DNA of 64,000 nucleotides from Amborella trichopoda (GCF_000471905.2 NW_006499827.1:5235995-5299994); one strand, 5' to 3'. Positions 33,050 through 45,551 are shown, numbered from the stretch's first letter. Notes: generated from the sequence alone by a model not told the origin. Numbers and translations: made by a program.

Positions 33050-33355
33050 AATATCCTAAAATTGATCATCTCGACATCAAGATGCATGGACATGAGAAAA
33101 AATAGATTTCAAGTTTTGAAAATAGTGTATTGTGTAACGTATTTTTTATCGTCAATTTTCAAGATTTTCAAGATTTTCAAGTTTCATAAATATGTCGATC
33201 TACACTATATTTGAAGCGTTAAACTTTATAAATGAAGATGAAATTATATTTTAAGGTTATCACAAAGATTTCTAGTATTGAAACCACATTTCTCGATACT
33301 ATTTGAAGGTAGGCTGTAATTTGATTGTTTAGAGCCTAGGCTCTATATAAACCGC
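33050..33355. mobile_element. MITE family C-like, copy 4
   Basis: Begins in the family blocks (TTGATCATCTCGACATC) right after the gap and ends GAGCCTAGGCTCTATATAAA. An 11-bp CAAGATTTT/CAAGATTTTC stutter occurs at about 33165. The left end is lost in the gap. Confidence 0.5.
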
Positions 33356-33383
33356 ACCCTATATCTATATATATATATATATA

Positions 33384-33775
33384 TCAGCCAATAGCCCAAA
33401 TTGAATCGGGGCCCAATCCAATGGTCACGATCTCATTTCATATTTGAATTTTTGTTTTCTTATATAAATCTAAATCACTTGAAATTTTGAATGTTTATTC
33501 TTAAAAAAATATTAGAATCTAATAAAAATATAAAAAAATAATTCAAAAATATAAATTTAGCAAAATTCCCCTGAAACCTTTTGGGGGTATTTTGGTCAAT
33601 TTATATATTTTGAATTATTTTATTTATATTTTTATTTGGTGTGCTTTGATGAGTAGAATGTACCCTAAATTTTTAAATGATTTGAATTTGTTAAAAAAAA
33701 AGGAAAATTCAAATACGAAATAAGGTCGTGACCATCAGATCGGCCCAGATTCAATTTGGGCCATTGGCTGCCACT
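33384..33775. mobile_element. Hairpin MITE family B, copy 6
   Basis: The arms pair well over ~70 bp (CAGCCAATAGCCCAAATTG with CAATTTGGGCCATTGGCTG). The centre at about 33550-33600 has the family core (AATTCCCCTGAAACCTTTTG and complement). Full length ~390 bp. A (TA)n run follows at 33812-33840. Confidence 0.75.
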
Positions 33776-34299
33776 GTAGCAGTCAACACATGAACTGATA
33801 GCAGCCATTCCATATGTATATATATATATATATATATATAGAAGCCAAGATAGAAAATGTGAATATAATGACGAATGTGTATCTGACGAGGTCAAACATG
33901 TGTAGTGGGTGAACGTAGTCAGGCTGCAGAAGACCTAGCTCCATCCACACAAACTGCAGTTGAGGAGCCCAGGAGATATAACACACGAAAGAAATAGTAT
34001 CAGCCCAAGAGAAAGCGGTCAGTGTAATAGTCTTTTGACCCTTGTATTGTATTAGTCATTTTGACCTACCCAATGTATTTGTCATTTTGACCCACCCAAT
34101 TTGTTAAATGAATTTTGTCAAGTCTTTTTACTTTCTTACTTGTTTTTGGATTGATTCGTTCAATGCACTTTTGTTTTTTTAAGTAAATCTGTATTTCTTC
34201 TTAAGAAGCAGTAAGTCAACTCTTTAAGAAGCATATGAGATAAGAAAACAACTACTTTCTAAAATAATTTCAAAAAACACATGCATATCCTTTTATATC

Positions 34300-34625
34300 A
34301 CATTTTTGGATATTCAACATTCGAAAATGTGGTATTTTCGGGTGTTCAACATTCGAAAATGTGATATTTTCGGATGTCCAACATCTAAAATTATTTTCAA
34401 ATTTTAACATCAAAAAATGTGATCCAAAAATAGCATATTTTCAGATGTTCTACATCCGAAAAATTTGCCTGCGAAATTCCAGAAGGTTTCTGGAATTTTG
34501 TGGGCGTATTAACATCCGAGAACATTCGAAAATAGCATATTTTTAGATGTTGTACATCAAAAAATATGCTATTTTAGGATGTCCAACATCCGAAATTATT
34601 TTCAGATGTTCAACATCTGAAAATG
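34300..34625. repeat. MULE left palindromic subterminal cluster
   Basis: The palindrome ATTTTCGGATGTTCAACATC and variants (TTCAACATTCGAAAATG, CAGATGTTCTACATCCGAAA, GGATGTCCAACATCCGAA) recur about eight times in ~330 bp. A short unrelated stretch sits at 34460-34500. Such arrays could be transposase-binding sites. Confidence 0.65.
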
Positions 34626-35039
34626 GCAATGCAAGCTTTCTGAAATGTGAGGGATATTGTGAATCATGCTGATAGATCTTTACGTTATTAAATTATGCTT
34701 CTGTAATTTTATTCTTACTTCTGTAAATTGTTCTTACTTTAAGTAAAATTCTGATCATACTTTTGTAAATTGTTTTGTGTTATGGTAAAGCAGACTGGTA
34801 GATCTTTATGGTATTAAGATATGCTTCTTAATAACATATCATCTAAGAACATCTCGCAATATGCTTTATGGAATATTGTCGAGATGATCAATTTGAAGAT
34901 TTTTGACAGCATCAAATTCCAATCACATTAACACCAAGTACAACAACACAATATTGACAACACCGAATTCACTCTATTCATTAATTAATGAAATTGATAA
35001 TTTGATACAAAAACACAAGATTTACAACACGTAATTCAC

Positions 35040-37320
35040 TCTATCGTTTCTCTGCATGTCCCCCTATTATGACCCATTCCACTGCATCGTTTGCACTTCT
35101 TGGCCTCGTTATAGGCTGTTCGGTCTCGGATATTCTTCATTGCTTTTTCGATCTACCAGAAAAGTGTGTAGTCCTTGGTGGCAACATTGTCTGATTGAAC
35201 ATACCTGTCAACTCAATATCATCCGGGATAGGCCCAAAGGGAATTTGAAATGCCATTTTAAATTATTCCACTGTGAAATATTGAAGGCAGTACGCAGTGG
35301 GACCTAAATGCATATGGTTAATAGCCGCAATATTATGATCACATGGAATGCCACTAAGTTGTCATTTTCTACAACTGCACGTCCAATGCATTAAATCGAA
35401 AGCATACTTCTTCCAGAGATAGTGGATCTCAAACTGTGTGTCCATGGCAGTTATAACTATGTATAAATATCTAGCCTTCATTTTTCACAAGTCGAGTAAT
35501 TCATGAGCTTTCGGTACTAGCATGCCACTCCAAGTATTACCTAACTCTATCTTCTCTTCAAACCTGGTCATCAATTGTACCCTTATATCTTCACACATTG
35601 TAATGATCGGTTTCTCTCGAGTAGATAAAATCTTAGCATTGAAAGACTCGGTCATGGTAGAGGTATCTTGACCCTTAGAAATAGGCACGTCCAAAATTTG
35701 GGAGGGATATTCTTAATCCACTCATATGCTTCTGGATCGACACACTGTATATCAAACATTATTTTTTCAAACCCACCAATGGTCGCTTTATGGGCAGCCT
35801 TCCAAAACAGCATCAGCAATACTTTAGTATTTGCTGACCTTTTCATAACGCCCTTGAAGTTCTCTCACATATGTCGCATGTAGAATGATGGAAAAACATG
35901 TGGGAAAGCATTTCTCTATTGCTTCTTGTAGGCTTTTCTATCTATCTGATATAATTGTTAAGGTAGACAGATTAGCATACTCATTCAATATCTCACCCAA
36001 TATAATTAAGATTATACCAACTCTGGTTATCACCTTCTCAACTACTGCAAATACCAATGGGAAGAGCCCATTATTTGCATCTAGGGCGATGATGCACAAT
36101 AATATGCCTTGATACTTTCTTTTTAAGAATGTCTCATCAATATCAATTAGTGGCATGCATTCATTAACAAAACCTATAATGCATGGACGATAAGCAATAA
36201 ATAGTCGTTTGAACCTGCCTTCATCTGTGTGGATACGAACTTCGGTTCCCGGGTTGGTTCTTCAGATCTTCTCCATATAAAAGGGGAGGTCATGGTATTG
36301 TTGTTCATGAGGTCTATCTATCATCTATCTAGCAACATCTTTTCCCCGCCAAGCTTGCATGTAAGAAAGCCTGACACCATGATCACGTTGGACATCCTTT
36401 ACGATGTTTTTTGCTCTAATTTTTGGTTGGTCAATAAGGCGGCCTTTAATCTTTTTTCCACTCAATCATTACGAGCTAGTGGCTGATGGACCCTCCCCAT
36501 TAGACCATCACATATGTGCTCCTTAACAATAGACTTCACTTTAAAGTATGTGGTACTGCCAATTCGTAAGCATTGCACTTACCATGTACACCCTCTGCCT
36601 TGCAACTTGCCTACATCCGTCCAATTCACTTTTGTCAAACTGCAAAACAAAATTATTGTGGATTGCAAAATCAACTAGATGCCAGCATTCATTGACATTT
36701 TCAAATATTTGCCCAAAATCCAATTGATCCTCATTACCAACTCCTCTACATGGGCTCTCTAGTGGTTCAATATCCTCCATATCATGCTCTGGTACAAGCT
36801 CAAGGTCGGGCACAACTTCAATGTTTTGATCTTGATCAGGTAAAACGTACGCCAACTGTAGACAAAAGATAGAGTGTAAGGTGAAGTAACAATTTCTGCA
36901 CATAAAAGATTAAAATAAAACAATTTACAGATGACAAAGTAAATTGTAGATATACCTATTCCTTGAAGATGGACCATCAGCAACAGATTCTCGTGCTGAC
37001 TCCATTGTAGTGGTAATATATACAACAATTCTTCAAGATTCTCCTCCCAACATAAAAAATACATCTATATCATCACTTACATCAATCAACTCAAGCCCAC
37101 CAGATAAACTTGTGTTGTGGTACATAATAGCTAATTTGTTTGGATCACACATGATTAAAATACCAAAATGATTTTTTAGTTCCTCCAATAAAGTATTTCC
37201 ATTATACTTCGTGACCTTCAATTTTCTCCCTTCATAAATAACATGTTCATCATCTGCATTCGTCTCAAATGACCCCCCATTTTTGAATACCAGTTGCACT
37301 CCCTCGATAACCATCGTCAA
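35040..37320 (-). pseudogene. MuDR-type transposase gene (degenerate)
   Basis: Minus-strand segments in order: 37320-37033, an N-terminal PB1-like plant MuDR domain (MTMVIEGVQLVFKNGGSFET); 36903-36541, containing FAIHNNFVLQFDKSELDGCR, the MuDR DNA-binding-like segment; about 36480-36160 (HGVRLSYMQAWRGKDVA); 36156-35938, the MULE DDE domain start (IDIDETFLKRKYQGILL ... LTIISDR); 35846-35485, the rest of the transposase; and about 35400-35330, a SWIM zinc finger (CSCRK...GIPCDHNIAAI). In the SWIM finger a TGA replaces the tryptophan codon between CRK and QLSG. Other stops fall at about 36480, 36320 and 36265. At least two introns or small gaps are implied. The element cannot move by itself. Confidence 0.75.
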
Positions 37321-37954
37321 TACTATGGCATTAAATGCATAGCAAAATTTGTGTTACAAAAAATCAATACAATAAGGAATACAAAAAATTTGGATATTTC
37401 TAACTACTTTAGGGTTCATAAAATGTCAGTATTACATATTAGATTGAAATAGTGTAATACTAAAAAAAGTCAAGTAATCAATAAACAAAAAAAAACAACT
37501 AATACTTAAATAAGCACAAAATAAACAAAAAATATTAATACAAACAAATAAGTTGAACAATAATTAGCCAAAACAAGGAATACAATATACAAACAACAAA
37601 TATTAATACAACCAACAAATAATTATACAAACAAACTACTTCAACAATATTTAACAAATTTTATTTATTAATCAACAATACACAACAAATACTAATAAAA
37701 AAATATAATATTGTATTAATTGTAACAAAATAAGCAAAAATTAATCAACAGTATAAGGCAATAGTAAGAACGGTACCAATCACGACCAAATAGTGAGTCA
37801 ATCTCTTCAACTTTGTAGGATACTATATTGGGGAGACAGTAAAGGAGGCATGATGTGCGTATGATACTGTATTTTGTTTGTTTCCTCCCAACTTTATAAA
37901 AAAAAAACATAAACATTCCGCTAAGACACGGGAAGTTTTAGGGCAAAAATTTTC

Positions 37955-38100
37955 TGCTAATCAAAATCGAAAATCGCTAAATTTCGATTGTTGAACAACC
38001 GAATTCAACATATTTTCGGTTGTTGACGAAAATACATTGAATTCAGATGTTGAACATCCGAAAACCCTTAAATTCGGATGTTAAACACCGTCGTTTTAAA
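37955..38100. repeat. MULE right palindromic subterminal cluster
   Basis: TTCGATTGTTGAACAACCGAA, CAGATGTTGAACATCCGAAA and TTCGGATGTTAAACACCG are the same palindrome type as the left cluster, on the other side of the transposase. Confidence 0.6.
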
Positions 38101-38539
38101 AAAATTACATTATGAAAGGTAAAAAATGGACAGACATGTAATAACAGAAACTTTTGGGTACATCCGTAACAACACCAAATATAACAGATATTTATGTAAT
38201 TTTCCCTTGCAAATATAATATTTCCATTCCCAATGGACTGGTTGGTCCACCAATTCAAGGCCGGTTTGATGGCTATTCCAATCTGGGGATTCAAAGAGAC
38301 CGGAATGCCCACTAGTTCACTGGTTTTGAATAAGAACCAACTAGTTAGGTCCAATTGAGACAACATTAATTTCATAATTTTAAATACTAATTTAGTTGTC
38401 TAGTAGATAATTGAAAAGTGAGTGATCTTATTGACTTTATTTGTGATTTAAAATATTTATAAATTAAAATTTGCTTTTTTATATCAATTAATAATATTTC
38501 TCAATTATAAATTTAAATTTATAAATTAATTCGAGAAGT

Positions 38540-38670
38540 TTTGCTTTGGACTTTGTGTCTAAACAATGACACACTTTCAACCGCCCGATTTTAAATCTAA
38601 CCGTCAATGATGATTATGGTATCCTTGTATCAAAAGTAAATAATCTCATTTTATACATTTTCATGTATAA
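38540..38670. mobile_element. MITE family A, partial copy 5
   Basis: Only the right half is clear: ACACTTTCAACCGCCCG, then CTTGTATCAAAAGTAAATAA and TCTCATTTTATACATTTTC. Confidence 0.45.
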
Positions 38671-38974
38671 AATAATTTAGATAGATATACCATGCAATAA
38701 AAATTCATTTTTTCACTGTCGTACATGAGAGAGAGAGGGGGGATTACAAACAATATTCTGAACCATAGTTAGATAAGAGAGTCAATGTCTTACAGTTTAT
38801 CACTATATAGGGCACATCATTGAACCTAGTAGCAGTAGCAAATGCCTCCTCATTTATATGGTCTTGCACTAAAACTGCAACCATCAGTGTTAGGCATCCC
38901 GCATCTCGCGTGCACAAAGCTTACTCCTAATAAATATTTTGTGTCGGATGAGGTTAGAATCATTCTTGTGCTTT
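38671..38974. other. Intergenic, unassigned
   Basis: Includes a short minus-strand coding-like stretch around 38810-38900 (VQDHINEEAFATATRFNDV) that I cannot assign and that is not in frame with the adjacent copia integrase. Confidence 0.25.
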
Positions 38975-40580
38975 AGATTTTAAATCGAGTAGTTGTAAAG
39001 TAAAAGAAAGGTTTCTATACTTCCTCTATAAGGACAAGAATATTGATGACGAATTCCCTGCTGACTCAAATATTCTTTAAAAACATGTGATGTAAATTCA
39101 CCTCCACCATCAGATCTAAAAGCCTTGAGTTTGCGAGAAAAATGATGCTCAATATAACTGTTAAATTTAACAAAACAATTAAACACATCAGATTTTTGCT
39201 TCAAAAAATATATCCAAGTAAATTGAGTATAATCACCCGCAAAAATAACATAAAATTTAGAATATGATAAGGAAGTAACTGGGGCTGGACCTCAAACATC
39301 AATGTGAATTAAATCAAGAGAAGCATAAAGCTTTCTATTAGAAGAGTCAAGTGTAGACTCAAAGTGTTTTCCTAACTGACAAGAAGAACACAGTGAGCCA
39401 GGAGATAAATCATCAACAAAATTAGGTAGAGCTAACTCTCTTCCAAGACGACTGATAGTAGTGAAACTAGGATGACCTAGGCGCTCATGCTACAAATTAG
39501 CTCCTCCTTTAGCTTTGGAGATAATTATAGCAAGACTATAGAGTTGATCATTTTGAAGCACGTACAAACCTTCTCTCAGCACCCCCTCAACAATCACCTT
39601 CCCACTTTGTTGATCTTTTACAACACAACCATGAGGGGTAAACTCAAAACAACACTTAAAATCTTTAGCAAATTGAGATACAGATATGAGTTATTTCTTT
39701 AGTTTGGGAACAAGTAAAACATTGGGAATATTTAAGGAACCAAAGGTAGTGGAAATACTCACAGTTACAATATGGGTTATATGTAGGGCAGTACCATCTC
39801 CAATGAATACCATACAAGAACTTGGTTAGGAATCAAACCTTTAAGTTGAGAGTTTTCATCTATCATATGAGCAGTTGCACAAGAGTCCATAACTCAGGAA
39901 GGATTAGTTAGTGTAGTGGTCGATAGATTGTTGAAATCATGCAATAGTGCATTGTGGGACGATGAGATATTTTTTAAGTCCCAGGTGTTTTTAGCAATAT
40001 GTTCATGTCGCCCACAATACTGGCAAGTTACGTGAGGTATCATTCCCATTCTTGATAGAGGAGAGTGATGGAAAGGTGGGTTCGCTCCAAGGATGCCTTG
40101 CTGATTTAGGATGCGACCTCTACCTCCATAACGACCACGTCCTTGAATATATCCACCTCTATGCCTTGATGATGTGTTCACCAAGGCTTGAAAATTACTT
40201 TCAACAATGGATGAAGATACAAACCTAACTTCATATGTAAGAAGAGAATATCGAAGCTCTAAGAAGGGCTGAAATGGTGGTTTGATCATTAGGGAGGTCT
40301 CAAAGGACTTAAACTCTAGACCAAGACCATTGAGGGTATAGAGAACCATATCTTGATCACTTACTAGACTACCAATTGTTGCAAGGTGGTCACATATAGT
40401 TTTAAACTTGTTCAGGTATTCAGCCACTGATTGAGAGCCTTTTTGTAAATTGATCAATTCTGTTTTAAATTGGAGAACCTTGGCAACTGTTTTCCTTTTA
40501 TGTGTGTTGTAAAGCATCTCCCATACATCTTAAGTTGTCGTCAGGTGCATCACTTTAGTGAGCAAGTCATTGGAGACAGT
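38975..40580 (-). mobile_element. Copia retrotransposon relic: gag, protease, integrase
   Basis: On the minus strand 40517-39894 is gag (UBN2-like) with a zinc knuckle (CQYCGRHEHIAKNTWD) after a Gly/Arg-rich stretch. The protease motif DSCATAHM follows near 39888. A pre-integrase HERLGHPSFTTISRL ... CSSCQLGKH occurs at about 39490-39370. The integrase core runs to RSDGGGEFTSHVF and HQYSCPY (39204-39045). A stop separates the pre-integrase region, a TGA lies in the integrase at about 39288, and frames shift in the protease. The sequence ends before the catalytic Glu, so reverse transcriptase and RNase H are missing. Just 5' of gag on this strand, near 40595-40600, is TTGGTAACACTGATCAGC, possibly a decayed primer-binding site adjoining repeat R. 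Confidence 0.78.
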
Positions 40581-40807
40581 AGAAAGGGCTGATCAGTGTT
40601 ACCAAGAGAGCCCAACTAGAGTGGTGCTTCTGCTGCGGAACTCAGCTCTGGCGCTCCATTGTCGAGATCTCGTCTGGAATCTGTTTCAATTATTTTTGGA
40701 ACTCGCTCCTATTTATAGGATTCTCAATCGCATTAATAACGAAGCTCGATCACACGGATCGTGATCCCACTTTTACACGGAACACATTCCTTTAAATTGT
40801 AGATCTT

Positions 40808-42230
40808 GTGCCCTCACTCACGGTGTGTTAGTATCGTGTTAACACAACACAAAAAGTTTGTGTTATCGATGGAGTAAATTGTTATTTAATGCCATCAAGG
40901 AGAAACGTGAATTACTCTTCATAGTGAAATATAAAAATCGATTTATTGTTAGTTAGAAAGTTAGATGAAAAGAATGAAATTATTAGAAACATACACTTTA
41001 TTTAGCTTTTACATAATATGGTTGTGCAGGTTTTTCGAAATCGATATATTAATTAATGGATGTATTGATAAATTTTTATTTTAAAAATATTATCTCCTTT
41101 ATTTTTTATTTTTAAGATTTGCATTAAATTCATATGTAATGATCAAATTTTTAATTATTGAAATATTTGATGCCCTCACTCAGGTGTGTGTTTTAGAGTA
41201 TGAGTTAACACAACACAAAAGGTTTCTGCTATTGATGGAGTAAATTGTTGTTTAGTTCCATCAAGGAGAAACCTGAGTAATTTTTCTATAATGAAATATA
41301 AAAATAGATTTATTATTCATTAGAGATTAAGACAAGATGAATAAAACTATTGGAAATATTTGATTTATTTAGCTCATACATAATATGGTCGTGAGGGTTC
41401 ACAAAAATATATGTTTAAAAAAAAATCGATCTATCAATTTTACATTTAATGCATGTAATGATAAATATTTTATATTTCGTATTTTTAAGATGTGCATTAA
41501 ATGCACATGTAATGATCAAAATTTTAATTACTAAAATATTGGAATGCCACACTTGTGTATTTTGGAATACGTGTTAATACAAGACAAAAAGTTTGTGCTA
41601 CTGATAGAGTAAATTGTTTATTGGCATCAAGGATAAACCTGAGTTAGTCTTCTATAATGAAATATAAAAAATATATTTATTATTCACTAGAGATTAAGAC
41701 GAAAAGAATAAAATTATTGGAAACATTTAGTTTATTTAGCTTATGCATAATATGTTCGTGAGGGTTCACATAAATATATATTTTTAAAAAATAAGATACA
41801 TCAATTTTACATTTAATGTATGTAATGATAAATTTTTATTATCAAAATGGTATCTCCTTTATTTTTTATTTTAAGATGTGCATTAAATGCGTATGTAATA
41901 ATCAAGTTTTTTATTACTAAATATTGGATGCCATCACCCACATGTGTATTTTAGAATAAGTGTTAACACAACACAAAAAGTATGTACTATTGAAGTAAAT
42001 TGTTGTTTAGTGCTATAAAGGACAAACCTGAATTAATCGTTTATTATAAAATCTAAAATTAGATGTATTGGTCATTAGAGATTAAAATGAAAAACTTTAA
42101 ATTATAGAAAACATTTGGTTTATTTAACTTTTTACATAATACGGTCTTGTGGGTTCACATGGAACAAGAATACTTAAAATGTTTTTAATGATATCCTTTA
42201 TGCTCATCATTTCGCTTTCCATTTCACGTA
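40808..42230. repeat. ~375-bp tandem array, ~4 units, inside repeat R copy A
   Basis: Units begin near 40808, 41169, 41543 and 41927, each with a (G)ATGCC...CAC...GTGT start. Each then runs through 'acacaacacaaaaagtttgt', 'gagtaaattgtt', 'gaaatataaaaatagattta', 'tttatttagctt', 'gtgagggttcaca' and 'ttaagatgtgcattaaatgc'. The last unit drifts off near 42230. Confidence 0.8.
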
Positions 42231-43243
42231 AGATTTTGAATGCATATCTAGCATTTAATGCTATCATTTCAAAATGCTATCATTTCAAAATATTTATTTG
42301 TTTCTTGGGAAGAGAATAAATGGAGATTCAAACCTTTATGCGAATGTATCTTGAATGGAGTTCCATCATCTCCAAATAGGAACGTGGTTTTTTTTAGATG
42401 GGGTGCGACTCAACTTTAAATGGGATCCGGTTTCTATTATGGAGGGGGGTGCAATCCTAATGAACATGAAAACACGTTCTCATTTAACATGGAACGCGTT
42501 CTCGTTAAATAAGGATCTCGATCCCAATGTATCGGAAACTCGGTCCCTATTCAAACGGGATCTTGAACCGTATCTTCTACCACCACCGGAACTCTCTCCA
42601 CGAGCTCCGGAGCTTTGGGCAACCATTGATCTGATGCTGCTACTCTCGAAACTGAAGCTTTGGGCAGCCATTGATACTGCTGTTAGTATATTTTGGAAAG
42701 ATGTGTGGTGCTTCTACAGTATTTGATTAAAAAAAGTACACACTCTTTTTAGGAGAGATGATTACAAACTAAAAACGTTTATCACTGATAACTCATTTCA
42801 CAGGAGATACACATGGTACATCCACATGTTACTATTATCGCATTACATGGTGTCTATTTATAGGCATTTATCTAACAATTTTCAAACTACCCACAAACCC
42901 ACGTGACTTAAACTACCCACAAACATAACTTCTAGATAACCATGTAACGACGGAATCATCCTCTTCATGGAGGGAAACCATGATTGGAGAGACAAACACG
43001 TCTCATGCAATTTCCGCATGCCATGCATTTATTTCTGCTTCTTTGTGCTACCATGCCACCAAAATCCTTCCTCTTTGGGCCCGGACTATAATATTTTATT
43101 TTTTTATTTTTGTATTTTCCTTTAAGTACCAGGGCCAGCCATTAAGGGGATTGAGCCGAGCTAGGATCAGCCCTAGCCTAACCCAGGCCTGGCCCATGGC
43201 CATCCCTATTCTCTGCATCAGATACATAAGCCGAGAGCATCAC

Positions 43244-43542
43244 AAATAGAATTCATGACTACTTACAACCTGTTTCAAAAAAAACTTACTCCTTGCAACC
43301 GCCTTTGTGTTAAATCAAGCATCTCAAACAAACTAAGAAGCAAATAGAATCCATGACTACTTACAACCTGTTTCAAAAAAAACTTACTCCTTGCAACCAC
43401 CTTTGTGTTAAATCAAGCATCGCAAACAAACTAGGGAGCAAATAGAATCCATGACTACTTACAACCTGTTTTAAAAAAAACTTACTCGTTGCAACCACCT
43501 TTGTGTTAAATCAAGCATCTCAAACAACAAACTAGGAAGCAA
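43244..43542. repeat. 98-bp tandem repeat x 3 in repeat R copy A
   Basis: Units start at 43244, 43342 and 43440 with AAATAGAATYCATGACTACT. Copy B has this sequence only once (63648-63735), so the amplification happened after the two copies separated. Confidence 0.85.
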
Positions 43543-43990
43543 GAAAACCAAGTGCAAAAGGTTTCGAGTGTGAGATCATCCTGAAAGAGAAACTCCGAAC
43601 TAGATTTTAGGAGAAAGAAAACTTTTTAGATACATACATACAAATGTAGTAACTACTAACCATGACATACAACTACAGTGACTATCAGATGTCATTAAAA
43701 TGTCTGCTATGCGTAATGTTCAGGTGTCATTAAAATGTCTGCTATGCGTAATGTAATAGATATAATATTGCACCTTGAATAAATTGGAAGAATTCATAAA
43801 AAAAAAAAATTTCTCTCTTAATAACGGCCATAAAATTATCTCTCAAGATTTTTTATCTTCTGAAAATCTCCTGGTCCTCAATTTTATTGTTACAACGGTC
43901 TAGCAAAAAAATAAGCCGTTCTTACATTGAAGGACACATCCATAAACTTTTTATTTTTTATCAAGTTTGTCACATCGGACTGCTTTATTT

Positions 43991-45040
43991 ATCCCCTGGA
44001 AAATATTTTTTTTTTTCTTTTTAGGGTAAATCAGTGAGGAAGAAAACCCCATCATACTATTTTACTACCCTATAATAAGGTAATTGAACCAAGTAAAGGA
44101 AGGTGAAGTTTTTTTTCTCTCTTCACTCTTCACTCTTCTCTCTTCGTCCTCTCTCTCTTTCCTTTTAAAAAATACTCACTCTCTCTTTCTCTCTCCAATC
44201 TCATGCAAAACAAGGATGATCGATGGTCTGGATGATGCAAAAGAAGGAGTGACAGAGAGTCACCGAACCAGATTGTGGGACAACCATTCAAAACAGTGTT
44301 GAACAACAAAGGTAGCAAAGAAACCTGCAAAACTACGAAGGAATGTAAAACAAGGATGATCGATGGTCTGGGTGATGCAAATCCCATCTCTTGCAAAACA
44401 AGGATCAATGGTCTAGATGATGCAGATCCTATCACAATTTTTACTGTTCTTCATGATTTTGGCTTAAGATTTGTTATAAGAAGAGTTTGCAGCAGTTACG
44501 CTGCTTAAAACCCTAACTGAGGTGAGGGCTTTTCAATGAAAGTGTTTTTCAGCCTTCACCAAAACCTTCTAAATGAGTTCTAGAAGCATTCAGAGTCTAG
44601 TTTTGGTGAAAAATCTCAAAAGCTGTATCTTAAATAATCATTGCGGTAGCTTTCTGATTTTTAGAATTCACTGTGATATTTTCGTGTTTTTCTTTACTCT
44701 AGAGGCAAGAACTAACTTCTTCTAGGTATTCCAAGATGTAGTCATTCTGATGAAATCATAGCCAGTGGTTTTCTGTCTCTTGAATTGGTTAACTTACCAT
44801 GGAACCATGCAATGGCTGCAGTTTCTTGGGAGAAATACAGAGGACAAAAACAAAAGAGCAAAAGAGAGAAGAGAGAAAGACGAGAGCAGATTTTTGAAAG
44901 AATAAATAAAGCAATATGATGTTTCAAATATCGGACTGGAGATCAATTTAAAAAAAAAAATCATGAATACGTCCCGAATAATAATGACCTAGAAGTAATA
45001 CCATTATTTTAACGGTAAAAAAAACCCAATCTATGCATAA
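43991..45040. other. Unassigned region with three dispersed 30-40-bp repeats
   Basis: CAAGGATGATCGATGGTCTG is at 44211 and 44353, and a shortened form (CAAGGATCAATGGTCTAG) is at 44399, each followed by GATGATGCA-like words. CT-rich runs at 44115-44200 precede them. An ORF at 44275-44508 crosses the repeats; no domain is recognised. Confidence 0.4.
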
Positions 45041-45044
45041 ACTT

Positions 45045-45180
45045 TCAAAAAATTAAAGGCCAGGCCAAAGAAGAAGGATCTTGAAGACGCGGCCAGTGCA
45101 AAGAAGCAGAGGTAAACACGTTGGGCGCAGGATAATTGCTTGAAAGAGACGTGTCTCTCCTTTCTCCATGCACCCACCTG
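45045..45180 (-). repeat. Repeat R fragment, inverted
   Basis: 'aagaagaaggatcttgaaga' to 'gaaagagacgtgtctctcc' matches the complement of repeat R copy B at 63410-63510. A short relic only. Confidence 0.5.
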
Positions 45181-45551
45181 ATCCTCTGCACAACATCCCT
45201 CTCTTTCTTTTTACATCTTTTTTTATTTTTTATTTGTTATTTGTATTTTTTAAAAAAAATTTAATGTACCCCGAGCTGTACACAACTAGGTGGGTACTCG
45301 GCCAAAGTCTAATTAGACTCGGTCGAATCCAGATACACTACCCTGGTAATTATGGTTTTCAACAACCATGAGTATGGGCTTTGAATACTTCAAAACATAA
45401 TAATTCAAGATGAGCAAAGAGAACAAGGAAACAAATATCGGTTGAGGGAAGCTCTGTGAGCCACACTTTATGAAGACCTTGCATAAATCCTTATTAATCC
45501 ATCATCTAAGTAGCATGAGTTATTTTGACTGCATCCTCGGATCATGGGGAA

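Larger units (their letters stand above)
34300..38100 (-). mobile_element. Mutator-like element (MULE) with palindromic subterminal repeats
   Basis: A degenerate MuDR-type transposase gene (35040-37320) lies between two clusters of short palindromes at 34300-34625 and 37955-38100. The element edges and target duplication were not found. I could not match terminal inverted repeats outside the palindrome clusters, so the coordinates cover only the supported part. Confidence 0.6.
40581..43990. repeat. Dispersed repeat R, copy A (~3.4 kb)
   Basis: Colinear with 60090-64000 along its whole length. Landmarks are AACTAGAGTGGTGCT at 40614, TATTTATAGGATTCTC at 40709, the ~375-bp tandem array, TTACATGGAACGCGTT at 42485, ACACACTCTTTTTAGGAGA at 42739, CCGGACTATAAT at 43081 and TAATGTAATAGATATAAT at 43741. 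Homology with copy B continues past 43950. TATA-like motifs read on the minus strand (GCCTATAAATAGACACC at ~42860) and the abutting copia gag with a possible primer-binding site suggest it may be a long copia LTR in minus orientation. The small ORF at 42355-42726 is in the non-array part and has no recognisable domain. Confidence 0.7.

Noticed and set aside
35668..36486. Plus-strand ORFs over the MULE transposase
   Set aside because: The minus strand carries the MuDR and SWIM signatures; these are antisense frames.
39487..39702. Plus-strand ORF in the copia relic
   Set aside because: Antisense to the protease/pre-integrase region.
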